The translations under genes were made by a program, and so were the position numbers. DNA of 12,784 bases, from assembly GCA_046728115.1 (NCBI GenBank), contig JBKPDW010000006.1, positions 1 through 12,784 of the forward strand, in the 5' to 3' direction. Shown one piece after another: positions 1-6,109 of the stretch. Numbering within the stretch: the first letter of the stretch is position 1; every line of letters begins with the position of its first letter. The notes beneath the pieces were generated by a model, which saw nothing but the letters and a program-made list of their open reading frames with translations, did no database searches and was not told the DNA's origin. The DNA is from CAVSWN01 sp046728115. Lineage in GTDB: Bacteria; Acidobacteriota; Vicinamibacteria; Vicinamibacterales; CAVVIG01.

Positions 1-775
1 GTCCAAAGAACAGCATGGTCCCGTGAAACTCCGGCGGTGCAACGCCGAGAATCGTCATCTGATGCTTGTTCAGCCGGACGACACGTCCGACAACGGCCGG
101 ATCGTCGTGAAATCGGGCGTGCCAGTACTCGTACGTGAGCACGACGTAGGGCGCGCTGTTCGGTCCGTGCTCGTCCGAGCCGTGGAAAAACCGGCCGAGA
201 TACGGCTGCACGTGCAGGGCGTCGAAATAGTTTCCGGTGACGAGATCGACCCACACGCGTGTCGGGTTGTTGTCGCCGGTGTCTAACCCCGCAAGGGTGA
301 TGTCGTACGCGGCGAGATCGTCGAAGCTGTGGTTTCGATCGCGCAGATCGCGATAGTCCGGATACGACTGGGCGCCTTCTTTGGTTTTCCCCCGCTCGAT
401 CTGGTACAGCGTCGCCGCGTCGGGCACGTTCAGTGGCCGCAGGATGAACGCGTTGAACACGCTGAACACGACGGCACTGGCGCCGATGCCGAGCGCGAGC
501 GTCACGATGGCCGTGACCGCGAATGCCGGCGCTTTGCGGAGCACTCGAGTGCTGAAGCGCAGATCCTGACGCACCGAATCGAAGAACGCGATGCCGGCCG
601 CCTCGCGCGACTCTTCCCTGTAGCGCAGATGGCCGCCGAACTCGATGCGCGCCCGACGTTCCGCCGCTGCGCGATCAAGTCCTGAGTTGACGAGATCGTC
701 CGCGCGCAGCTCGATATGCGAACGCAGCTCGTCGTCGATGTCGCGGTCCATTCGGGAGCGGGAGAACAGCTTCAT
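1..775 (-). CDS. ADOP-type MacB-like ABC transporter permease, N-terminal part (cut by left edge)
   Basis: The reverse strand is open from the ATG at 775 to the window edge, giving 258 codons without a stop. The protein begins with a soluble segment, 'DDELRSHIELRADDL' followed by 'AERRARIEFGG' (about residues 13-50), which is the prefix seen on acidobacterial duplicated orphan permeases. A membrane helix follows at about residues 84-110 ('LALGIGASAVVFSVFNAF'), and then the start of the periplasmic MacB-type domain ('SYPDYRDLRDRNHSFDDLAA', 'YFDALHVQPYLGRFF'). Family knowledge: these proteins resemble MacB/FtsX permeases but usually have no dedicated ATPase, and their transported substrate is unknown. 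The ATG overlaps the PadR stop as ATGA, so the two are translationally coupled and the permease is probably under PadR control. The second FtsX core expected in a protein of about 800 residues lies outside the window. Confidence 0.93.
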   Translation of the reverse strand, partial: MKLFSRSRMDRDIDDELRSHIELRADDLVNSGLDRAAAERRARIEFGGHLRYREESREAAGIAFFDSVRQDLRFSTRVLRKAPAFAVTAIVTLALGIGASAVVFSVFNAFILRPLNVPDAATLYQIERGKTKEGAQSYPDYRDLRDRNHSFDDLAAYDITLAGLDTGDNNPTRVWVDLVTGNYFDALHVQPYLGRFFHGSDEHGPNSAPYVVLTYEYWHARFHDDPAVVGRVVRLNKHQMTILGVAPPEFHGTMLFFG

Positions 776-1113
776 ACTTCCTCGGGCTTGGCGTTGAGCG
801 CGGATGCGATCGCCGCGGCGAGGCGGTTCCAGTCGTTGGTCTCTTCCTGCAGGCGCTTGCGGCCGGCTGCGGTCAGCTCGTAGAACTTGGCGCGGCGGTT
901 GTTCTCCGATGTGCCCCAGTTCGCCTTCAACAGCCCCTGGCGGACGAGCCGGAAGAGCGCCGGATAGAGCGCGCCCTGCTCGACCAGCAGCGCTTTGCCG
1001 GAGATCTGCGCGATGCGGAGCAGGATGCCGTAGCCGTGGAGCGGCCCGAGCGAAGCCGCTTTCAGGATCAGAAGGTCGAGCGTTCCGGGCAGTAGCCGGG
1101 CATGCGGGGCCAT
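772..1113 (-). CDS. PadR family transcriptional regulator
   Basis: A 113-residue winged-helix repressor of the short PadR type. The landmarks are 'GTLDLLILKAA' (residues 10-20), 'LHGYGI' (25-30), the recognition-helix region 'VEQGALYPALFRL' (44-56) and the wing 'RRAKFYELTAAGRKRL' (73-88), ending in a short dimerisation helix. The frame is open further upstream to 1281, but ATG 1113 is chosen for two reasons: PadR proteins begin close to the GTLDLLIL motif, and an AGGAG ribosome site sits about 8 bases ahead of it. The stop overlaps the ADOP permease start (ATGA). PadR genes are commonly paired with ADOP permeases in Acidobacteria, so this one probably represses its own operon. The ligand is unknown. 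Confidence 0.95.
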   Translation of the reverse strand: MAPHARLLPGTLDLLILKAASLGPLHGYGILLRIAQISGKALLVEQGALYPALFRLVRQGLLKANWGTSENNRRAKFYELTAAGRKRLQEETNDWNRLAAAIASALNAKPEEV

Positions 1114-1120
1114 CGTTTCT

Positions 1121-1139
1121 CTCCTAAGACGATAAGGAG
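1121..1139. promoter_or_regulatory. Inverted repeat at the PadR transcription start, candidate operator
   Basis: CTCCTAA-GACGA-TAAGGAG has 7-base arms with one mismatch and a 5-base centre. It overlaps the downstream edge of the predicted -10 box and the PadR ribosome binding site. A PadR dimer bound here would block both transcription and, indirectly, ribosome access, which fits autorepression. It does not match the ATGT-N8-ACAT pattern reported for some PadR proteins, so its identity as the operator is inference. Part of the symmetry comes from the ribosome binding site (AGGAG) itself. Confidence 0.35.
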
Positions 1140-1166
1140 TGTACGGATGTTCCCCTAAGCTGGCAA
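1138..1166 (-). promoter_or_regulatory. Predicted sigma-70-type promoter of the PadR-ADOP operon
   Basis: On the reverse strand a -35 box TTGCCA (1161-1166, five of six consensus bases) and a -10 box TACACT (1138-1143, four of six) are separated by exactly 17 bases. The inferred transcription start falls near 1130-1133, about 20 bases upstream of the PadR ATG at 1113. The good spacing and position make this the best promoter in the window. It is a prediction from sequence only. Confidence 0.55.
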
Positions 1167-1292
1167 GGAAAGGGATGGGGTTGCCGTGACTCGCTCGACC
1201 GACCTGGGTGATACTCCCCGTCAGGATTTCAACCGAGCGAAACCAATGCCTGCAGCACGGCGGGCTCACCCATGGCAGCACGCTGAGGAGTC

Positions 1293-1358
1293 ATGATCCG
1301 GACCCCAATTGGCCCTTCCGTGCGGGGCGCGGGCAGCCGGCGCATGCAGCCGGAGTGA
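1293..1358 (+). other. Possible 21-codon leader ORF ahead of the DUF1684 gene
   Basis: An ATG at 1293 preceded by GAGGAG (spacing only 2 bases) opens a frame of 21 codons. Its TGA (1356-1358) ends one base before the DUF1684 ATG (TGACATG). This arrangement would allow translational coupling. The peptide, beginning MIRTPIGPSV, has no recognisable features and could be chance. The rest of the divergent intergenic region (1167-1292) shows no second clear promoter for the plus strand. Confidence 0.2.
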
Positions 1359-1359
1359 C

Positions 1360-2184
1360 ATGGCGAAGATCTCGGCGCGTGAGAAGGTGGAAGCCTGGCG
1401 CGCGAAACACGAGCGCGATTACCGGCGTGAGTGGGTCACCATCGCGGGGCTGCACTTCCTGAAAACCGGCACGAACACGGCCGGCAGCGCGCCGGGCAAC
1501 GACATCGTGCTCGAGCACGTGACTCCGACGATCGGCCGCTTCGTGCTGAACGGCGAGAACGTCACGTTCGAACCGGATCCAGCGGGCGGCGTCACGCTGA
1601 ACGGCAAGCCGGTCACGGGGCCGATGGAACTGCGCGACGACAGCACCGATGCCGCCGACGAGCTCGTCTCCGGGGACGTGCGGCTCGTCATTCACCGCAG
1701 CGGACCGCGCCGCACGCTGCGCGTGCGCGATCCGAACAGCGACTGGGCACGCAACTTCAGGGGGTTCACCTGGTTTCCGATCGACGACAGCTACCGGGCG
1801 GCCGGGCAGTTCATCAGGGACGAGAAGCCGGCGTCGATGCAGGTGGTGAACACCATGGGCGACATCGACACCTACACGACAGAAGGCGTGGTCGAGTTCA
1901 CGCTGCAGGGCCAGACGCTGCGGCTGCGGCCGTTCACGACCCGCCCGAAGCGCTTCTACTTCGTGTTCCGCGATGCGTCGAGCGGTCAGGAAACCTATGA
2001 AACCGCGCGATTTCTGTACTCGGACCTGAAGGACGACGGGACGACCGTCCTCGATTTCAACGAAGCCTACAACCCGCCCTGCTTTTTCAATCCGCACACG
2101 ACGTGTCCGATTCCGCTCAGAGAGAATCGCCTGCCGATCAAGATTCTCGCCGGCGAACGCGCGATCGAAGAGGCAAGCGGCTGA
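1360..2184 (+). CDS. DUF1684 domain protein
   Basis: A 274-residue protein of the DUF1684 family, whose biochemical role is unknown. The diagnostic C-terminal signature is 'DFNEAYNPPCFFNPHTTCP' (residues 232-250), followed by 'ENRLPIKILAGE' (255-266). Earlier landmarks are 'REWVTIAGLHFLKTGTN' (23-39) and 'GFTWFPIDD' (135-143). ATG 1360 is chosen because GGAG lies just upstream. The frame continues only to a non-canonical TTG at 1309 and is closed by a stop at 1294, so no signal peptide can be added, although many relatives in this phylum are exported. The two cysteines within the signature (C241, C249) are conserved in the family as I recall it. The next gene starts 94 bp downstream, and the two could be co-transcribed. 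Confidence 0.9.
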   Translation: MAKISAREKVEAWRAKHERDYRREWVTIAGLHFLKTGTNTAGSAPGNDIVLEHVTPTIGRFVLNGENVTFEPDPAGGVTLNGKPVTGPMELRDDSTDAADELVSGDVRLVIHRSGPRRTLRVRDPNSDWARNFRGFTWFPIDDSYRAAGQFIRDEKPASMQVVNTMGDIDTYTTEGVVEFTLQGQTLRLRPFTTRPKRFYFVFRDASSGQETYETARFLYSDLKDDGTTVLDFNEAYNPPCFFNPHTTCPIPLRENRLPIKILAGERAIEEASG

Positions 2185-2278
2185 GCCGGACCGCGTCTCA
2201 TTCCGATCCAACCCTAGCAGGGCTCAGATCACCGGGTGCGATTCTTGCTGCACGTCCGCCGTTAGTGAGGAACGAGCA

Positions 2279-2797
2279 ATGAAGCATCCGCGTCCCGGTT
2301 TGAAGTACGTGTCGGTCAAGGATCTCGATCGATCGAAGACGTCCTTTGAGGACTTTACGGTTGAAGATCCCGGAGGCCAGAAGCTGGGCAAGCTCGAGGG
2401 GTTCATTATCGACGTCGATAAGGCCATCCCCTATTACATCGTCGTCAACGCCGGCAGCTGGTTTCACTCGAAGCACGTCCTGACTCCGATCGGCCACGTC
2501 GCGCTCGACATCGAGTCGAAGAAGCTCATCGCCGACGTGCCGCAGGAGCGCGTAAAACGGTTCCCCGGCTTCGACATGGATCTGTTTTCGAAGCTCACCG
2601 AGGAAGATATCGACCGGATGGCCGAGGAGATCGCGCGCATCTGCTGCCCGGATCTCGTGATCGAACCGGCCGAGGTCGTCACCCGCCTCGAGGTGTGGGC
2701 GCACTATCGCACCCCGACGTGGTGGGATACGAGCTTCTACACGGCGGGCCGGCGCGCCGACGAAAGCACGCCGTCGGCAACCGAATCGAAGCGCTGA
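2279..2797 (+). CDS. PRC-barrel domain protein
   Basis: A 172-residue soluble protein with one PRC-barrel domain at about residues 22-95: 'DFTVEDPGGQKLGKLEGFII' (25-44), then 'PYYIVVNAGSWFHSKHVLTP' (51-70), then the linker 'ADVPQERVKRFPGFD' (85-99). PRC barrels are small beta-barrels found in RimM, in photosynthetic reaction centre subunit H and in many bacterial stress or envelope proteins. The C-terminal part is acidic then aromatic ('WAHYRTPTWWD', 130-140) and unassigned. The ATG is preceded by GAGG at a suitable distance. No signal peptide or membrane segment is present. The partner and process cannot be read from the neighbourhood. Confidence 0.9.
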   Translation: MKHPRPGLKYVSVKDLDRSKTSFEDFTVEDPGGQKLGKLEGFIIDVDKAIPYYIVVNAGSWFHSKHVLTPIGHVALDIESKKLIADVPQERVKRFPGFDMDLFSKLTEEDIDRMAEEIARICCPDLVIEPAEVVTRLEVWAHYRTPTWWDTSFYTAGRRADESTPSATESKR

Positions 2798-2920
2798 GCG
2801 GCAACCCGGACCTCGTCCTCCGAGCGCGGAGCCATTCGCTCCGATTCACAATCGGCTGGCCGGAGGGCAGTTGCCGGGACGAGCGATCCATGCAATCCCA
2901 CACGTTGGCGGCGCATCTGA

Positions 2921-3206
2921 GAGATCGTTCGCAAGGCCCTTGAACGACGGCGAAAATCCGCCACCGCTGAGCGCGTTGATCTCGCACATGTCGATGTCCC
3001 TGCACTCATCGTACACGGCGTACTGGACCGCAGTTCGGCCTACGGCGGCACAAGAGACTGGGCACGTACGTGGCCGAATGGGCGACTGGTGATCGTCCAG
3101 AATGCGGCGCACATTCCCTGCCTGGATCGAAGCGCCGGACTTGGTGCTCGACAGCGTGAAACATTTTTTCGAGGGTGAAGGTCACACGAGGCCGAAGTCG
3201 TCGTAA
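2921..3206 (+). pseudogene. Alpha/beta hydrolase C-terminal remnant, frameshifted
   Basis: Between the PRC-barrel gene and the next gene, two overlapping frames reconstruct the end of an alpha/beta hydrolase. The first, open from 2921 after the stop at 2918-2920, carries 'VDVPALIVHGVLDRSSAYGG' (strand plus catalytic acid D) and reaches 'RLVIVQNAAHIPC' (catalytic H). The second resumes at 3123 as 'WIEAPDLVLDSVKHFFEGEG' and ends at TAA 3204-3206. The break coincides with CCTGCCTG at 3117-3124. Removing one CCTG restores 'AAHIPWIEAP' and a continuous frame to the natural stop. The N-terminal half with the nucleophile serine is missing, and I see nothing recognisable in 2798-2920. A sequencing error could explain the frameshift but not the missing 5' half. 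Confidence 0.75.
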
Positions 3207-3262
3207 GCTGAGCCGCAGGCCTCGGCAGTAGATCGGAAGCGTTATTGCAGGGATTCCAGCAC

Positions 3263-4369
3263 ATGCGTGTCGATCTGGCGCTGTCGGTCGTGGCGATGAC
3301 CGGCGTATTCATCTGGTCGCCAAGCGCTGTCACGTTGCATGGCGGGACGAAGGCCCCGACGAACGGGGCGATCGATCGCAGCGCGGCGATCGCGCGCGCC
3401 CGCGTCTGGGAACGCACCGACATCCCCGCCATGGATTTGATGGCGGGCCCTACAGAGGGTAAGTCGTTTGCGTTCGACGAAACGGTTACGTGCGCGTGGG
3501 TCGACAGGAAGTTGAGCGGCAAGACGCCGAAATTCGCCTGCACCATGGACGGCGACGAACTGAAGGTGAAGATGGGGGGCAATAACGGCGAGGTGTACGC
3601 GGAAGTCGCGGCCACCCGCCTGCTCTGGGCGCTCGGGTTCGGGGCCGACCACATGTACTCGGTCAAGGTCGTCTGTCACGGATGCCCGAAGAAACTGAAT
3701 GGCGTGATCGGCGAGAACGACGACAGCATCTTCGACCCCGCTGCCGTCGAACGGAAGCTTTCGGGCGTCTCGTACCATCCCGAAGGGTGGTCGTGGAAAG
3801 AACTCGATCAGGTGGACGAGCGCGCGGGCGGCGCGACCCGCGCCGAGCGCGACGCGCTGAAGCTGCTGGCGGTGTTCATCCAGCACAGCGACTCGAAGGC
3901 GGAACAGCAGCGTCTGATCTGCCGCGGCGAATCGAAGGAGGAGCAGCAGGACGCTTCGCACAAGACCCTGCGGTGCGACCATCCGCTGATGTACCTCAAC
4001 GATGTGGGCGTGACGCTCGGACGCGCCAACAGGCTGAACAACGGCGACATCGGCAGCATGAACCTGACGGCGTGGTCGAGCACGCCGGTCTGGAAGGATA
4101 AAGCGGGCTGTGTCGGGAACCTCCCGAAATCGCTGACCGGTACGCTCGACAATCCCGTAATCAGCGAGGGCGGCCGGCAATTCCTCGCCGACCTCCTCAC
4201 CCAGCTGTCAGACGCCCAGCTGCACGACATGTTCGCTGCGGCGCGCGTGCAGCTGCGCCTCCGCGATCCCAAAGACGTCTTCTCCGGTTTCGCGACCGTC
4301 GACGAGTGGGTAGGCGCGTTCAAGACCAAGCGCGATCAGATCATCAACGCGCATTGCTCCACAAGCTGA
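3263..4369 (+). CDS. Exported cysteine-rich protein of unknown family with kinase-like landmarks
   Basis: I do not recognise a named family. ATG 3263 gives 368 residues and has AGGGA 9 bases upstream; a TTG at 3245 is an alternative. Residues 5-24 are hydrophobic, consistent with a signal peptide or anchor, although an acidic D4 is unusual there. Eight cysteines (77, 93, 138, 141, 220, 238, 283, 365), one pair as CHGC, suit an oxidising extracytoplasmic location. The order of motifs resembles atypical kinases of the HipA/Fam20/PI4K type: 'ELKVKMGGNNGEVYAEVAAT' (99-118; candidate nucleotide lysine K101/K103 and glutamate E110/E114), 'LLAVFIQHSDSKAEQQRL' (201-218; candidate catalytic loop D210) and 'YLNDVGVTLG' (244-253; DFG-like D247). 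This fold assignment is inference. The gene seems to stand alone, with 82 bp to the next gene. Confidence 0.75.
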   Translation: MRVDLALSVVAMTGVFIWSPSAVTLHGGTKAPTNGAIDRSAAIARARVWERTDIPAMDLMAGPTEGKSFAFDETVTCAWVDRKLSGKTPKFACTMDGDELKVKMGGNNGEVYAEVAATRLLWALGFGADHMYSVKVVCHGCPKKLNGVIGENDDSIFDPAAVERKLSGVSYHPEGWSWKELDQVDERAGGATRAERDALKLLAVFIQHSDSKAEQQRLICRGESKEEQQDASHKTLRCDHPLMYLNDVGVTLGRANRLNNGDIGSMNLTAWSSTPVWKDKAGCVGNLPKSLTGTLDNPVISEGGRQFLADLLTQLSDAQLHDMFAAARVQLRLRDPKDVFSGFATVDEWVGAFKTKRDQIINAHCSTS

Positions 4370-4451
4370 AAAAAGCAACGACGCCGGGTTGAAGAGGTCG
4401 ATTCTGCAACTGCTTTAAGATAGACGGGCTCTTTCGGGAGGAGGAGACTCC

Positions 4452-4928
4452 ATGCGCATGTCGATATTCGCGCGGTGCGCGAGCGCGATGGCCGTCATTT
4501 TCTGTGCGACGACGAGCTTCGTCTCGGCCCAACAGCCCAACCCGCGGTTCGGGAGGTGGAAGCTGAAGTCGGACGCGCCGCCGCCAAGCAGCAACATCAT
4601 GACGTACGAGCCGTTCGGCGGCAAAGGGATGAAGATCACGATCGATGCCGTCAATCGCGACGGCGTGAAATCGCAGTGGTACTACACCACCATGTTCGAT
4701 GGAAAAGACGAACCGGTGACCGGCAATCCTGGAACCGACACTGGCGCGGTGCGCGTGATCAACGACCGCATCAACGAGATCATCTACAAGAAGGACGGCA
4801 AGATATCGCAGGTCTTGACGAACGTACTCTCGCCGGACGGCAGCACGATTGGCATCATCTACATGCGGATGAACGCCGACGGCAAAACGACGAACGTGAC
4901 GTTCGCGACCTACGAGAAGCTTCCCTGA
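4452..4928 (+). CDS. Small secreted lipocalin-like protein, function unknown
   Basis: 158 residues. The signal peptide 'MRMSIFARCASAMAVIFCAT' continues to an AQQ cleavage site near residues 26-27. The mature part has the pattern of a small acidobacterial secreted family: 'FGRWKLKSDAPPPSSN' (33-48), 'GKGMKITIDAVNRDG' (57-71), 'YYTTMFDGKDEPVTGNPGTD' (77-96), 'INEIIYKKDGKI' and a final beta-strand pair ending 'TFATYEKLP'. Alternating strands suggest a lipocalin-like barrel, but no ligand is known. The ribosome site is strong (GGAGGAGGAG, 5 bases from ATG). A TTTAAGAT element at 4414-4421 could be a -10 box, but no -35 box is correctly spaced, so I do not list it separately. Confidence 0.85.
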   Translation: MRMSIFARCASAMAVIFCATTSFVSAQQPNPRFGRWKLKSDAPPPSSNIMTYEPFGGKGMKITIDAVNRDGVKSQWYYTTMFDGKDEPVTGNPGTDTGAVRVINDRINEIIYKKDGKISQVLTNVLSPDGSTIGIIYMRMNADGKTTNVTFATYEKLP

Positions 4929-5016
4929 CCCGGGCGAACACGAGGACGCAGAGTAATTTCGACCTGCTTTCAGCGACCAGCGGTAGAATCAACCGATTCC
5001 TGCAGCGAGGTCCGCG

Positions 5017-6105
5017 ATGCATAAACGAATCCGCGCCTTCCCGATCGGTTACGCCGCGGCTGTCGCGCTGATCTGGGCCGCGCCCGCGATGCTGGCCGGT
5101 CAGTCCAACGGCGCCAACAGACCGGCGTCGCGCCTGGCCGACGGCCATCCGGATCTGCAGGGCACGTACGATCTGGCCACGATCACACCCGTCGAGCGCC
5201 GGCCGGGACAACCGCTCGTCCTCACGGACGAGGAAGCCCGGAAACGCGAGCAGCAGGTCGCCGAGCGAAACGTCAAGTCCGACGCTCCGATCGATGGCAA
5301 TCGGTCGGCACCGCCCAAAGGCGGCGACGGATCGCCGGGACCGTACGGCAACGTCGGCGGCTACAATGATTTCTGGCTCGATCCCGGATCGCGTTTCACC
5401 GTCGTGGACGGCCAGAAGCGCGCGTCGCTCATCATCGATCCGCCGGACGGCCGCGTCCCGCCGCTGACCGCCGAGGCGCAAAAGCGCAACGCCGCACGCC
5501 GGCTCACGACGACATCCGATCAGCAGGCTCGCGAGGACGATCCGGGATTCGAGGGACCCAACGCGTACGACGATCCCGAGCAACGTCCGCTCGGAGAGCG
5601 CTGCATCGTCGGCTTCGGGTCGACGTCGGGTCCGCCGATCCTGCCGACATATTTCTACAACAACCTCCATCAGATCGTGCAGACGCGCGACACGGTGATG
5701 ATCCTGACCGAGATGGTGCACGACGCGCGCGTGATTCGCATGAACTCGGCCCACGTGCCGCCGCATATCCGGAAGTGGCTCGGTGATTCGATCGGTCGTT
5801 GGGAAGGCGACACACTCGTCGTCGATACGACGAACTTCACGGAGCACACGCGCTTCCGCGGATCGAGCGATCAACTGCACGTCGTCGAACGCTTCACGCG
5901 CGTGGACGCACACACGCTGCGATACCAGTTCACGATCGAGGATCCGACGACGTGGGAGAGGCCGTGGACCGCGGAGTACGCCTGGCCGGCGACCGACCAG
6001 AAGATCTACGAGTACGCTTGCCACGAGGGCAACTACGCCCTCGGCAACATCCTCCGCGGCGCCAGGCTGAAGGAGGCGGACGAAGCGAAGAAATCGAAGC
6101 AGTAG
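5017..6105 (+). CDS. Secreted 'WEGDTLVVDT' family protein, function unknown
   Basis: 362 residues with a Sec signal peptide (hydrophobic core at about 11-26, ending 'MLAGQS'). It belongs to a large uncharacterised family with many paralogues in Acidobacteria, recognised by 'HPDLQGTYD' (44-52), 'PLGERCIVGF' (191-200), 'NNLHQIVQT' (215-223), 'WLGDSIGRWEGDTLVVDT' (254-271), 'HVVERFT' (288-294) and the C-terminal 'YACHEGNYALGNILRGAR' (333-350). The conserved C196 and C335 could form a disulfide. GAGG lies 7 bases ahead of the ATG, and a TAGAAT -10-like element is at 4984-4989, again without a convincing -35 box. It ends 4 bp before the stop codon of the oppositely oriented CARDB gene. No enzymatic function is known to me. 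Confidence 0.88.
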   Translation: MHKRIRAFPIGYAAAVALIWAAPAMLAGQSNGANRPASRLADGHPDLQGTYDLATITPVERRPGQPLVLTDEEARKREQQVAERNVKSDAPIDGNRSAPPKGGDGSPGPYGNVGGYNDFWLDPGSRFTVVDGQKRASLIIDPPDGRVPPLTAEAQKRNAARRLTTTSDQQAREDDPGFEGPNAYDDPEQRPLGERCIVGFGSTSGPPILPTYFYNNLHQIVQTRDTVMILTEMVHDARVIRMNSAHVPPHIRKWLGDSIGRWEGDTLVVDTTNFTEHTRFRGSSDQLHVVERFTRVDAHTLRYQFTIEDPTTWERPWTAEYAWPATDQKIYEYACHEGNYALGNILRGARLKEADEAKKSKQ

Positions 6106-6109
6106 CGCG

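Noticed and set aside
1114..1281. Extension of PadR to a start at 1281
   Set aside because: It would add 56 residues absent from PadR proteins and cover the predicted promoter. ATG 1113 has AGGAG upstream.
1291..2211. A 306-codon antisense open frame opposite the DUF1684 gene
   Set aside because: The DUF1684 signature on the plus strand is unambiguous, and the antisense product looks like a codon-bias shadow.
2212..2222. Small inverted repeat CCCT-AGC-AGGG between the DUF1684 and PRC-barrel genes
   Set aside because: Four-base arms are expected by chance and there is no T-tract.
3242..4180. A 312-codon antisense open frame opposite the kinase-like gene
   Set aside because: Low-complexity Arg/Ala/Val composition and no recognisable motif. 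The plus-strand frame has a coherent protein with a signal segment.
4353..4379. TTGCT...AGCAA pairing after the kinase-like gene as a terminator
   Set aside because: The stem is 5 bp with a long loop, starts inside the coding region and is not followed by a T-run.
4855..6024. A long antisense open frame of about 389 codons opposite the gene at 5017-6105
   Set aside because: Its Arg-rich composition is typical of the shadow of a GC-rich gene. The plus-strand frame has a signal peptide, a ribosome site and family motifs.
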